This document shows, one piece after another, positions 48,801-61,299 of a stretch of 64,000 nt of DNA. The translations under genes were made by a program, and so were the position numbers. The notes beneath the pieces are model-generated. The model had not been told where the DNA came from. It did no database searches and saw only the letters and a list, made by a program, of their open reading frames with translations. The DNA comes from Icerya purchasi (lineage: Eukaryota > Arthropoda > Insecta > Hemiptera > Monophlebidae), in the NCBI GenBank assembly GCA_039619475.1, contig CM077116.1:36343183-36407182 (forward strand), read 5' to 3'. Within the stretch, counting starts at the first letter, position 1; each line of letters begins with the position of its first letter.

Positions 48801-49540
48801 ATAGTGCGGCATTGGGCTATGTAGCGAGACCAATCAGTTTTTCTGTAATTCCAGTGAGCTATATGAGTTCCTAATGACGCTGAGCTGGCGATTTTATTGA
48901 CCAGCATGGGAACGTGATCACTGTCCGCGAGATCAGCATGATGGAATACCATTAAGGAACTGGCTATTTGAGGGGATGAAATGATTAAGTCTAGTTTAGA
49001 CCATGTACGAAACGCGAAACTATAGTGCGTGGGCTCCGGTGTATTTAGTATGCATAGGTTAAGAGTGTTTAGTAGATTTTCTATTAAGCGACCATTAGGA
49101 TTGGTATAATTACTACCCAGACAAGGAGTATGACAGTTGAAATCGCCAACGAGAATTATCGGTGTCGGAAGTTGTTGAATTAAAGTGGGGAAATCAGCTA
49201 CAATTACAGTTTCTTGTGGAGGGAGATAGAAAGAGCATAGAGTGAAAGGCTGGTCAAGATGGACACGAATACATAGATTTTGAAGCTCTGAATTAAGTCG
49301 GATGTGCTGAAATGACAGATTTCTCCGGATTGCTAATAGGACACCCCCGTGGGCATTGCGCCCAGCTGGTGGGGGGGACTTCAGGACAGAATAAGAAGCT
49401 AGGTTTGGTATTTGATTTGTTTTGAGCCTTGTTTCTTGCAATGAGATTATTGCTGGATGATATGTAGAGATAAGCAACTTTAGTTCTTCATAATGAGTGA
49501 AAATTCCGTTGCAGTTCCAATTCAATATAAGGGAGTTCAT
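45882..49540 (-). pseudogene. I-like LINE ORF2 (endonuclease, RT, RNase H) with three frameshifts
   Basis: ORF2 starts 11 bases after ORF1. The endonuclease part (49540-48686) holds E36 (LQETRL), D133/N135 (VGDFNC), D184 (SKLDLI) and the SDHVP block (D207, H209). A frameshift near 48700 moves to the 48728-48069 frame, and another near 48345 returns to the long frame reaching 46045. In that frame, counted from 48186, are RT motif A FFDLTQAFD at 120-128, GVPQGSVLSP at 178-187 and FADD at 210-213. The RNase H residues D502, E536, D561, H604 and D614 are all present. A third shift near 46060 restores the C-terminal Cys/His block (ICNICTTN...HVLIEC), with the stop at 45882. Apart from the shifts, all catalytic residues look intact. 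Confidence 0.88.
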
Positions 49541-49550
49541 GATCGCAGAT

Positions 49551-50992
49551 TTATGGATTATTGTTTACGATTTGCAATTCGGTTTGAAGTTTGTTAATTA
49601 TTTTGGTGAAACGAATTTTCATTGATCTGTCCGTTAATAAGGGGTGATTGTCCCGAAGCATTTGGATAACAGCAGGAATATCTGTGGAGAATTCAGCCGC
49701 TATGTCCTGAAGTATAGGCGCTCCTTGGCACATGTCGACAAATAGCTGAAAATTGACAAAAGATATTGGGTAGGAGCCTTCTTTTTCCATAAATTTTTCC
49801 TCCAGTGGTTGGAATATTTGTTTCATCGAGGGCGGAGCGCTGCCTTCTGCGTCTATCTCGGCGTGAGGACTGTTAGTCTGAGGCTGATCTGGCGGGGCAA
49901 CTGATTTGTTTCGTTTGTTGGGCTTCTTTGGAGGTTTAAGATTCTCCGGATGGAGTTGAGGTAGATCAGAAGATTGCGAAGAGGATGATGAGAGTTGCCT
50001 TTTGATAGATCGCTGTTGTAAGTCCAAGTTGTTTTCCAGCATAAGGTCTGGAACTTTTGTAGAGGCTTGAATGCTACATTGATTGTCGCCCTCTGCGGAA
50101 GAAGATGGAGAGAGTTGTTGAGTATTTATACTTTGATTGTCTGGTTCATCTATGCTGGCTTGGTTTCCTAGGGCGTTGTGAGCCACTTGTATCTCGGACA
50201 TGTCAAGACTCTCCTCATTCGGTGGTCCATCGGCGGGAACAAAAATCTTTTTTCCAGTTTCCACATTGTGCATATTCCATGGCTGGTCAGTTGAGGGGCA
50301 TGTGGAGGTTTTGTGACCTGTCGAGTTACATTTGAAACGGACATGGTCATCGCAGGTGATGAAAATGCGGTAGTCCCGGTCACTATATGGAAGGAGAAAG
50401 GAATGAGGACATTCGATGTCTTCCAGATTCGAAACGTAGACTTGGCGTCTCCAACTCACGATGTGGCCAAATTCTTCGTCAAGAGGTTGGACTCTGAGGA
50501 TCGAGATAGGCGAGGCTAATTTAAATTGCGATTGAAGGGCTTCATTAGGGATAACTGCTGATACATTAGATGGTACGATTTTTTTAGCAGACGTAAGAAG
50601 TTTCCTCGCATTGATTTTAGTGTTGTTGACGATAATGAAGCCGTGAGAATTCATAAATTCGGCGACAGTTTGCGGCGAGTTTAAAAAGATTAGAACTCTC
50701 TATTGTTGCTTATTCGAGAAGCTGCTATAATGTTCTTTGCTGAGCCGATTGATGGTTTTAACGAGACGAAGTAGTCCTTCAGAGTGGAACCTTGAATATA
50801 TGGAAATATTAGGCCTTGGTCTTCGTTGGGGTATGTAAAATGGTTTAGCGGAGATATTCTGTTGTTAGATTTAGTTTTAGTTGCGTCGGCGAAAGAACGT
50901 CGGTTGTTAGAGGAACGGTTAGTGGTATCGACATAATTGAAATTATTACCTGAGTTGGCCGTTATCAGTGAAGTAGATGATAAGGTTTCCAT
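49551..50992 (-). pseudogene. I-like LINE ORF1 (RNA-binding gag-like) with one frameshift
   Basis: The first part (50992-50690) is Ser/Asn-rich. A likely 2-bp GA duplication near 50697 breaks the frame. The second part continues as FLNSPQTVAEFMNSHG and gives 367 codons from 50654. A zinc-knuckle region reads FKCNSTGHKTSTC. The usual first Cys is missing, leaving the CxxC pair incomplete. The C-terminal half is Pro/Ser/Gln-rich. ORF1 proteins of the I clade coat the element RNA. Two mutations, the shift and the lost Cys, would impair this copy. Confidence 0.85.
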
Positions 50993-51519
50993 TGTTTAAG
51001 TCGGCTTGGCCGGCCGACTTAGAATTGCCTACCGAACGATTACAGGCAGATACTGATTAACTTATTGAACGAACACAGAACACACGTTTAACACTTTTAA
51101 CATCAAGTTTATTCCCAAACGTTTCTTTAAATTCAGGCGTATTCGTTTTAATAAGTATATTAAAAGTAATTTATACTTTTTTCGTTTGTTAATAATTAAT
51201 AAGGGGGAATTTATTTATTTTATACTTATATATGTATAATGTTGTAAAGGTGAATGTTCTACGAATTTAAATAAGCCGTTGACTATATTTTATTTTACTT
51301 TGCTATGTCTAACCGAAATCTCTTATAAATGATGTTAAAGTTTGCACGTGATTGTTCACTGTAAACGTTACAGTAACAACCGTCGACTTTAAAACAGGTT
51401 AACCATAAGTTCGATTATGCTACGATATTTATATTTATATTACAATGATTCGCTTAAATTTTTCGTACATGTACGTCTTTGCATATGGTGCACATCGTCT
51501 GTAACTAAGCATCACTATT

Positions 51520-51704
<185 letters not shown>

Positions 51705-54470
51705 CTACGCATATTTTTCGAGAATATTCATCTATTTATTCATAATATAAAATAACTAGTCGTGCAGATTTTAACGATACCACATTCTCATCTGATTCCC
51801 AAGACCATCATGAATATCGTTCTACTTAGAAAAGCGCCACCGTTTTGAAGAACTGAATCCGAGAACTATGGTTTTAACGCACGGAAGGAAGCCGAGAGTT
51901 CTTTTCTGCAAACATAACGGAAGATGCAGCTAAATTCTTTCTGTCATACTCGAGTTTCTAGATAAGGACACCCTAATGGTAGCAAAAAACATTCAGTGTG
52001 TGCCTACTGAAAAAGAGATAAATACAACTTCGAAACGTTACTAAAACGTTTCGAACAGTCGCAAACAACATCTGACCGAAAAATATTACCTGAAATGCCT
52101 TTAGGCGACCATTTCGCTAGTGGAGATGCAAGGTTCAACGGATCAATAGCCATGTGTTTCCAGCAATACACACCAACACCGGTTACTATCACAGATTCAA
52201 GCTATAACTAATGTGCCAAGTCAAACACTATTAACTACAGTGGCAGAAATGATCGACCGAGTCCACTCTGTTAAAAACTTCATCTGCCCACGTAATATCG
52301 AACACTATAGAGAAAAAGTTTGTCATATTGAGCACAAGTAGAGAAGCTTACGAATAACAATTCGAGGTGTGTTGGTAGCGCCAAACGTTTAGAGACAAGG
52401 CCACATATTGACGATTGCCGTGTTCGTTAAACAAATCGCTAAAAATCGCATCCTTGTCTGCCGATCATTTCAGCGAAAATAATCTCGGCGATTTTTAAGA
52501 GACCGAAAATCTTACATTAAGTATCTGAATGGCACCGCATCGCCTAATGTTCTGTGACGTTCGTATCAACTACAGAAAAGACCTACGGTCCGATAATAGC
52601 TGAATTAATAGCAGCCAATGGAACGACGACCGCAACACGTAAAAAGTAAAATTAAACTTTAGGTTGATATAGGAGTTTTTGGTAGCACATGTGTTACACT
52701 TCGTTGATAGTAGCAGTCTTCTTGTGCAAATTCATTTTAACAGCGGACAATGGCAACAGGAAATTACTGCAAAACGAGATCATCGATCTGTAGCGAGCGA
52801 AACAAATTCAGCTGAAATGTTTGCTGTTCATATCTATTCTAGTACTAACACACTGGTAAACCAGTTTCAGGAACTGACAACGTCCTCCGTAAAGTCTGTA
52901 ATAAAACGACGTTCGACATATTGTTAAAACAACAGGTCTCATGTACTTGATTCAACTAGGAATGCATCGGTGGCTTCCTTCGTTTTTCTCAATTATCCAG
53001 TTCCAACAACAGACCTAATACTGTGATGTATGACGCATCTGCGGATGCGCGATTGTGGCACCATTAAGAGCGGACGATTACTTAAGTAGCAATAACAAAT
53101 TTCAGATCAATCTAAAACCGCTTTCGCTGAGATAATACTCAATGAATATAATTGTGCGTTCGTGCCGCGCAAGTTTCTTTGGAACAGTTTCCGATCAAAG
53201 TCACAATTTAAATCACCGGTCGAGTAAACGAACAGCGAGCATAACTAGAATAAAGTGTTGGTTTGACCTAGAATGAGTAAACATATTAAAAATTGGGCTC
53301 CTTAACGTTTACAGTATCAACACGCAAAAATGATAAGACAACCTCTACACACCGTTTGGAGCATTACTGAAGACATCCGGATTCGACCTAATTAATAGAC
53401 GTAGATTGCGTGCGTCCTAAAAAATAAACGTAAAAACCGATTCGCAGGTCGACTGAGGGGCAACAGCAAAGGTGCAAATGAACACATTCACAACAATTTT
53501 CATCTAATACTGGATTTTAAGATATGGAATTCCGAAAAGTATAACCTTCGGCAGAACAGTCCAGTTTACATTATTTGAATCGCTTAGTCGCAAGCTAGGT
53601 TTCCTATTCGTCTGAACGACGACATATAATCCGAAAAGTAACAGTAAGATGGAACGAATATTCATCGGGTTCTCAAACATGCGTTACAAATGCCATAAAA
53701 TATTCGTGTAGACGCTTCCGTTCATCTTACTCGGGATTCGCACGATACCAAATGAATCGGGATATGGACCGTGTGACTTGATGTTTACCGCACTCTCCAT
53801 GTGCCGAAAGAATCTTTTAAACCCGTCATGTGAAATGATGCAACGCATGAGACACCAAAAGTGTTGAGGAACACGTTTGATTTGATACCTGCAAATCTCC
53901 GCGAAAGCACTACCGAACCGGTGTTTGTTCATTCGCAGCTTTCGTCTAGTACACATGTTTTCATAAAGTAGAATGTCGTGAATAAAATAACTGTAGCCAG
54001 TGTGACCTCATCGAATGCCAGGCCCGATCTAGTAAAAACTTCGTTCTCACAGTCACCCAGAATTCCCGAAAATGTGAAACAAGCAACAAAGAACGGTGAA
54101 GATATAACGTTCGCCGTCAAATTGAGATGTGGAGGAACGGTAAGGTTTTAAAAAAATGACTTAGAATCAATTCACATTTACTAATCCAGTTAAAACATTT
54201 GAGTTTATAAAGAAATACCATTATTTCATTAACTATCTGGTCAAGGTGTGTTAATCTAGGTTTTTTTCACTTTTTAATTTATCTTTTCATTAACGGAAGG
54301 ATGATGTAGTAACATTAGTATTAAAAATTGAAACAAAATGAATCAAAGTTCTATAGGTACCGATATGTAAGATATGGAATAATAATATCACGTTAGCTGA
54401 AAGATATTCAGATATTATATGTTTTTGCAAAAATGTATAATGATAAAAGTGAGTTTCATTGGGGGGTCTA
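51705..54470. other. Unique intron sequence of higher GC
   Basis: This interval is less AT-rich than the rest. Frames of 60-90 codons occur on both strands but none is convincing. The minus-strand 53684-53956 frame has a weak Tc1-like string (KMNGSVYTNIL) without the catalytic blocks. No gene is called. Confidence 0.35.
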
Positions 54471-54477
54471 AATAAAA

Positions 54478-54690
54478 TGTTCTTTTTTTGTTTTTTTATG
54501 GGTTTGTCTGCAAGGACCAGGCTCAAGAAGAAAGTAAAAAAGTCGCAAGAGACTCAGATCTTTACACGATCGGAGATAGACGACAAAAAAGAATCAAGAG
54601 CTTGGACAACAGAAGGAGAAGGAAGAGAGAGAGGGTGAACGAAACACTGTATGGGGTGAGAATACCGATTTATAAAAAGGAAGAGTAGAA
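54478..54690 (-). mobile_element. Short family A LINE 3' copy
   Basis: A T-run followed by ATGGGTTTGTCTGCAAGGACC is the reverse-complemented family A 3' end. The body is purine-rich on the + strand, as in the other minus-oriented copies. The far border is uncertain. Confidence 0.5.
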
Positions 54691-54879
54691 AGAAGCTTGT
54701 TCGAATGTTGATTGTATTTTATTCCGTTTACTTACGTCTAAAACTCTTATAAAAGCATATAAATTAAGTTGCCGCTTCTATAATCTTTTCACAGTATTGC
54801 TATCATTAATCTCTATATTTCATTTCACTTACAAAATATTTTAAACGTAAAATAGTTTTAAAACGATTAAAATTTTCCG

Positions 54880-54881
<2 letters not shown>

Positions 54882-54921
<40 letters not shown>
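54882..54921. repeat. (AT)n microsatellite
   Basis: AT repeat with a single G interruption. Confidence 0.9.
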
Positions 54922-55375
54922 TGTGACAATCAGATTTAAAATTTAACGAAACGAAATTAACATTCAGTCGGTATACGTACAAGTTTTGCGCAGTACGATA
55001 GGCCGATCGTGTTATTAAATTAATATTTTAAAATTTCACACATATCTAAAATCATTACGAAATCGATGGATTTTTTTTTAAATTAATTGATTACATCTTA
55101 ATATTTATAGTATTATAATGATGTTGTTTAATTGAAATAGTGAAAAGAAATATCTTTAACTTTTTTCGGTGTTCCAGACTTTTCCAGTTTTTGCTTCACG
55201 TGGAATCCTGTACAGATACAACTGTATTTAATTTCCGACTATTTCGTAGAATGTTTATTATGTACTAATCAATAATCAAAAATTAATTTCGTAAGCAAAA
55301 GAAGCGTAATAATTCGACGAAAATAAATTATACTCAAACGTGTTTTATAGTTTATTTCAAAAATTTCCGTTTTCT

Positions 55376-55512
55376 TTATTTTATTTTTATTTTATTTTAT
55401 TTTAATTTTATTTTATGTTATTTTATTTTATTTTATTTTATGTTATTTTATTTTATGTTATTTTATTTTATGTTATTTTATTTTATTTTATTTTATACTG
55501 TTTTATTTTGTG
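55376..55512. repeat. (TTTTA)n microsatellite
   Basis: A pentanucleotide TTTTA array with TTATG variants at intervals, about 135 bp long. Confidence 0.95.
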
Positions 55513-55650
55513 CTATTTATGTATTTTTGAAAAATTGATACAATTTAAATTTCTGTACGTTTAAATTTGTTTTTCCTGACATTTACGAGCTGCGCCCTTC
55601 AGTTATTGAACATTTGTTTCACTAATTTAAAGAAAACTATAAAATAAGTA

Positions 55651-55884
55651 TTGACGGCGTCATATAAAAAAAAAAAGAGTATTGACGTCATATTAGCGTT
55701 CTCGTAGAAATATTTTATGCACTGCGAATGACGTCAGCTACGCGTTGCGGGTTCGATTGTGTTAAATTCACGTGCACAGTCGTCTGTACGGTTAAAAAAG
55801 CAAGATATATGTAGTTAGGTCGCGTGATTTCATTTGTCACGACACAAAATCATACACTCCTAAGTCATCCAAGCTATGACGTCA
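55651..55884. promoter_or_regulatory. Cluster of CRE palindromes in intron 2
   Basis: Three perfect TGACGTCA sites lie at 55683-55690, 55729-55736 and 55877-55884, and an expanded TGACGGCGTCA at 55651-55661. At roughly one-third GC this 8-mer is expected less than once in 64 kb. The region between the sites is also less AT-rich than its surroundings. It is a candidate CREB/ATF-responsive enhancer of the kinase gene. The sites are seen directly; the function is inferred. Confidence 0.5.
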
Positions 55885-55889
55885 TTAAT

Positions 55890-58800
55890 TTTGTTTGTTA
55901 CCAAATAATCTTCACTCCACCGAAAAGAGATAAAGCAAATTCTTTATTTACACTGTTTTTGGCAGAGTGATTCATTGTGTTTTTCATTAATTTTGGTTTT
56001 TATTTATATTTCAACGTTAGCATTCATTAGTTGCAATAATTAAATTGTAAAGTAGAACGGTTTTCCTCGAAATTAGCCGTTACAAATAAATTAAGATCAC
56101 TAACGAGAGTTCAAATATATTGGCATCTTTATCAGTTTATTTAAATGTGAGAAAATGGACTTTAAAATTAAAAATTGTCTCAGTTAATTCGATTTTTTTC
56201 CCCACAGTAATAACCTTCATTTCGTTTCTTTTTGTTTTCATGAACTATTTGTATCATTAAATATTACTTGTAAATGTTTGTTAATTACGTTACTCTTTTT
56301 TTTTTTTTTTTTTTGTTAATTTTTATTCCAAATTATTTTAGCAGTTCGTTTTTCTTTCAAATAGTGTGATGTTCGGGACTTAAAAAATTAAACAGCCTAG
56401 GCTGAACGGCTCCAGAAATTAGATCGTGTGTACGTGTGAACGTGTATTGGGGGAGGAGGGTACCTAAAGATTTCCTTTATATATTTTCAGTCTGAAGCAA
56501 ATTAAAATTATTTATCGTTTAATCTTTAATATTAATTGTTACTTGTTTAAAATTTATTTATCAATAATTCCATTAAAAAAAAAAAGTTAACAAAAGCCCC
56601 AACAGCGATATATCCTCAGTCTTCCCGGATCATGTCCCTGGGTCGACTAACCTTTTAAGCCAAGCCTTGTTAATGAACTATTACGATCAAATTACTCAAC
56701 TTTTCTCTTTACATATACAAAAGCAATTTTCAAAACCATTTATAAGCACCGTAATTAGTTTAAATATTTAAAAGTGTAAGCAAATAGGCGAAAATAATTA
56801 AAACTAAAGAATTTGAGATTGTTAAAAATAATTTCTTACGGTAAAAAATTTTCTTTCTACTTATAAAACAAGCTATTTTCATAGTTATTCACAGTGAGCT
56901 AGTTCAAAAATTTGAAAATGAAAAAAGCCGACTCAAATTGTTTACTAGTACTGCAAATGTAAAAACTCGCGAAATTGTGAACCTGCTCGATAAGTTCAAT
57001 TAGTCAGTACTAATCAAAACATCGTCAGACGTATTTAGTTAAACGTTAAATATGCAGTAGGGACAGAGGTGCATTGTTGAAAACAACGTTTGAAACAAGA
57101 AAGAAAACGATGGAGGAGAATTTAAAAAAAAAAAAACAATTAGAAATTGAAGGCAACGGCAAATGTGCATACACCATCATTAACGCGTTAGTTGGTGTAT
57201 AGTCGGCGGATACAACTGCATTTTTGTATATCGATAGATCAAAAACATTCGCAATATCAGTATGTAGTCTTGCATCTGAACTAACGTTTTGAATATATAA
57301 CAGTTGTCCCATGAACACTAGAGATCTATACAGTTAGAACTTACAAATAAACCAATGGCAAACATGCACCTCTATATATGCGTGCTGATTGATGCGTAGT
57401 AGGCAGACATAAATAGGACTGCATTTTTGTGGAACGATATGAATCGATCGAAATATCAGTTTCAAGTGTTAATTCTTTTGCGTGTATACTCACATTGCAT
57501 ATGTGCATTGTCTAGAAAAAGGCCATGTCTATATCTGTAAGCTAGAAGATACGAATAGAGGTAGAGTCGCCTATGCTTAGAAACTGAGTATGACACTACA
57601 AAAGAGAAAAGTAAACCATGATCTATCAGAGCTTCTTTCGGCTCATATTTCACCTTTTTCTTCAACTTACACAATTGTATAAATACCATTCTCTTTTCTT
57701 CGCCAATAAATAGATCTACTTTATACAGTGGAAAATTCGAAAATTTGTCTCCGCAACTAAATCAATATGTTCTCATAAGATATTCTGATCTCGTAGGAGA
57801 AAACGGAAGGAAGCAAAGTTCGTTTAATTCATAAAATTGAACTGATAACTTGGCAGCTTTGTTAATTAAAGAAATACCTTAGTAGTACAACTGCTATTTT
57901 CAACGACAGTGAAATTTTAAAGCAAGCGTGCAAGAGAAGACATCAAAGTGTCGAAGACGATAGAAAAACGGCAAGCAAGACAACAGACTGATAAGTCGAT
58001 ATGTGATTACGTATTTTCACATCTGCCGAGGTAATTTCAAACTCCATTTGGACTTACGTTGTTTTTTTTTTTTAACAAAACCCCACATCTCCGAAGTTAA
58101 TGTACCATCGAATTTCACTTATTCCGAATATGAAGCGAACGTAACTAACCATGCGGCAGTTTGCCCGTAACGCTGCAATTTCTACTGCACCGTGAAAATG
58201 AACCACTGACGTAACTACTTTCAAAAATTGGACGAGTCTTCTTCAGTTGTGTTAAAGACCGTCCGGAACAAGAAAATGAGATGGCGTTGTTCAACTTCTC
58301 ACACAGTAACCATTGAGCAGTTCATAATTTTTTCGATGTAATAGCACGTACATGCGCAACATTTTTAGTCAGTTTAACGAGAAGCGACTGGGAGCAAAGT
58401 GATGGCGCATTTGTATTTAACGTTCACTAAAATACTTTGAAAAGTGCGCGCCTTCCCCCAGGTGAATAAATTATTAGCACCTTGATGATTTACCGCGTTA
58501 TCCGAGTGTATTATACGACGAAATCTACTCTGAAAATTTCTTTGCCCGCGAACCAGATACTATCTCGAAACAGGGAGAGTTCACACGTGAAATAGTAGAC
58601 GAAAAAATCTACATAAAATCTTTTAATAAACCATTTTTTGCTTTTTTTTTTTATTTCTCGACTTTCCAACAACAACTACGTTTATTGACACATTGTAAGC
58701 GAGGCTGCAGCGGCCCTCCAAAAATATGGAATAGTAGACGCTTATTGAAAAACTTTCGACAAAATTTAAGTTTTTTTCCAAGTAAAAATTCGACTAAAAA

Positions 58801-60970
58801 CTTTCTGCATCGAGAACAGAACATTTCGCTATGTATAAATTCTGGCCCTATGAGCCATAATGAAAACTATCGACAAGGCCATGAACTCTTTCATATCTCA
58901 CGTAGAGATACGCGGCATTCCACATAGTACCGTCAATGCGACATAATTAACGATGTAATTTTTACACACGATTAAAAACACCTTTTCGCAATCCGCTGCA
59001 GACCGCAGCAGCCTAAAAATCAAAAACAAGTGTTCGTTTTCCATTAGTGTGTGCACAATTTTTCGATGGGCGCCTGTATTTACGAGTAATGTAGCAGCCA
59101 TTAACTGTCGAGGTTACTTTAGCAAACTTCACGGACAAAGTATACTTGAATTTTCGTTCTCTCGACACGATACAAATCTACGACTACACCATTATACTTT
59201 TTTACTACGTACATCTGACAAGTTTGAGCTATTTCGAAAGCTCCGGTATTAACATTTTAGCGCTTATTGCGGCCGACAAAACGAAATCCGAAAGACCAAA
59301 CTTTCTGAAAACCTCGCCGCTTACAATCTCCCATACGAAATACTCTCTCGTTGGGACCCCAAAAAAGCTTAAAACCAGCAAAAACTAAATCTTCGTTGTA
59401 ATTTCTTCTTCGTGCCCCCGCTGATTTTAACTCTGCGACGTTACATATTTCGGTAAAATTATACATTTGGCGAACACGTGAAGTTTTAGGGCTTCTCTAA
59501 TCAGCGCCGGTCATTAGCTGTCGGTGGGTATAAAAATCTGTCGCAATCACTTCCGATGCACGCGGAAGCTTCTCTTTTATCTCTGTACCGATTTTTCATT
59601 GGCATGCACTAAAAATGACGTTGACGCAGTACTGTAGATCGCCGTTAATATTTATTCTTTTTTATCGAATCGTACATTGTACAACCTTAAACAAAAACGA
59701 CGACTTTACAACTTTACGATTTCACGTTGGCGCGCATATTTCCTACCTTTTCACTAGAAATTTTTAATAACGCAGTTTCCGATAAAATGTCGAAAATCGT
59801 AATCCTTTTAGCCATTTATAATATTGTTAACCGATAGACCATTCGAAGCTGTACATACCCTATATTCGTCGCAATATTGAAAATTAGAATTCCCCTCCCA
59901 TTGGCAGGTATGTAATAAACGCGACAATTTCGTTGTAAGAATTACTTTTACCATACGTCCCAAATGGCGGATTAGCGTTCCATTTCTAACGATATACTCT
60001 TATTTATATATATATATACGTAGAACTGCTTTTAATACTTCGCTACGTAAAGGGCCGAATTATTCCTCAAGCGTTAACGAATTTCCAATTTAGCGAAGTT
60101 TTTCATCTTTAAGTATGGAGTACGTACTATTTTCAGACCGGGCTTTCAATAAGGATCGTCCCCAACGTAGTACCGGGAGAACTTCCTCATTGATAAATGT
60201 CCGGTTCTAGATACTTTACCCCATATCGTCGCTAAGAAAATCAGCGGAGAATTAAAACGGTAGCATCGAAAGAACAAAATGAAATTGCAAACGCATTGGA
60301 GAAAAACCTGACTTGGAAAGTCCATATGCCTCTTTGAAATACACTTCTTCAACGGCAAATAAACAATCCGATAAACAGATTCATAACAGTACCAGGGACG
60401 GTCCGTAAAAAGTGCTATCGTTACAACAGTCGTGCAAAATAATCTAAAGGAAAACTTGTAACAGACTTTTCGAATATTAGATACATCGCGAAATGGCCTT
60501 AAGAGTCTGTGATCACTCGGATCGCCGGAAAAGTCTAATGAAACCTAGGCCCCCGCGCACAAAAAATATTACTGCAAGTAATAGAACCGAAAAAAAGATC
60601 TGGAACAGGATGTATAGGATACACTTTAACGCGCGGTGTGATTAAATGCTTGTCAGAGACGCGAAAGAGACTCTAATGAACATGAATCGAAATATTTACA
60701 TATGTTTTATTGACTATAACTGACTCATGCTTCTTCCTCTCCTTGAACAAGGAGAATGTCCTGAACCCGCATTACTGACATATCATCTAAATTAATAAAA
60801 ACGTCAGATGGCTATTATTCGAATAGATACAGATATCATGTTTAAACTTGTAAAAATTAACAAATTGTCTATACTGTAGCCCGTAAATTTCTAACATATA
60901 TGCCGAACTTGTACTTGAGGAGTAACAACATCAGCAGAAATCGTTTACGAAATATCCAAAAAACTACAGA
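55890..60970. other. Intron 2 sequence without recognised genes
   Basis: Both strands contain only short unconvincing frames. Positions about 57700-60660 are moderately less AT-rich. A TGACGTAA site occurs at 58207-58214. Neither a kinase exon nor a transposon domain was recognised. Confidence 0.35.
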
Positions 60971-60979
60971 AAAGTAACA

Positions 60980-61271
60980 ATCAAGCCGTAATTGAAAGAT
61001 TTTCTGAGATGTTTGATAAAATGTACGAAATTTTAAATGATACAGATTAACTTAGAAGTATAAATGATAATAAAAAATAACGATGATTGCCAAGAAACCT
61101 TATCGCTTCCACTTACGAATTATCGAAAAGGAAACTGAGCGGGTACGTAATATTCGAAAATATCTCGGAAAAATAATAACTGAAGATCTCCGTGTCGTGC
61201 ATGATTTAAGCAGAAATACAAAAATCAAACTTACCATGCTCCAGCGTGGTACGACAAACTACTTGTACTAG
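60980..61271 (+). mobile_element. RTE-like LINE fragment (RT C-terminal part)
   Basis: The plus-strand frame 61083-61271 reads MIAKKPYRFHL, then ERVRNIRKYLGKIITEDLR. It follows the pattern of the post-YxDD region of RTE-like reverse transcriptases (YLGs.it.dg). Upstream, FSEMFDKMYEILNDTD near 61000 fits the preceding helix, broken by stops. It abuts a fragment of similar type in the opposite direction. Confidence 0.5.
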
Positions 61272-61299
61272 GGCAATCTAGATGGAATAATGGAATTTC

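Larger units (their letters stand above)
45767..51116 (-). mobile_element. Nearly full-length I-like LINE, 5.35 kb, 13-bp TSD
   Basis: The element is oriented on the minus strand: 5' UTR 51116-50993, ORF1 50992-49551, ORF2 49540-45882, a short 3' UTR, and a (TAAA)n-type tail at 45767-45796. The perfect 13-bp direct repeat AAACGTTTCTTTA at 45754-45766 and 51117-51129 fixes both borders. Length, the two ORFs, endonuclease-RT-RNase H order and the TAAA tail fit the I clade (Nimb-like). A few frameshifts break both ORFs. The intact duplication and full length indicate a recent insertion. Confidence 0.92.

Noticed and set aside
50995..51025. GTCGGCTTGGCCGGCCGAC palindrome just upstream of the LINE ORF1
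   Set aside because: It lies within the LINE 5' UTR and may belong to its internal promoter; I see no evidence for an independent regulatory element.
53684..54120. Possible Tc1-like transposase on the minus strand
   Set aside because: Only one weak string (KMNGSVYTNIL) and a DES triplet fit. The catalytic DN.P.H and SPDLNP blocks and the inverted ends are missing.
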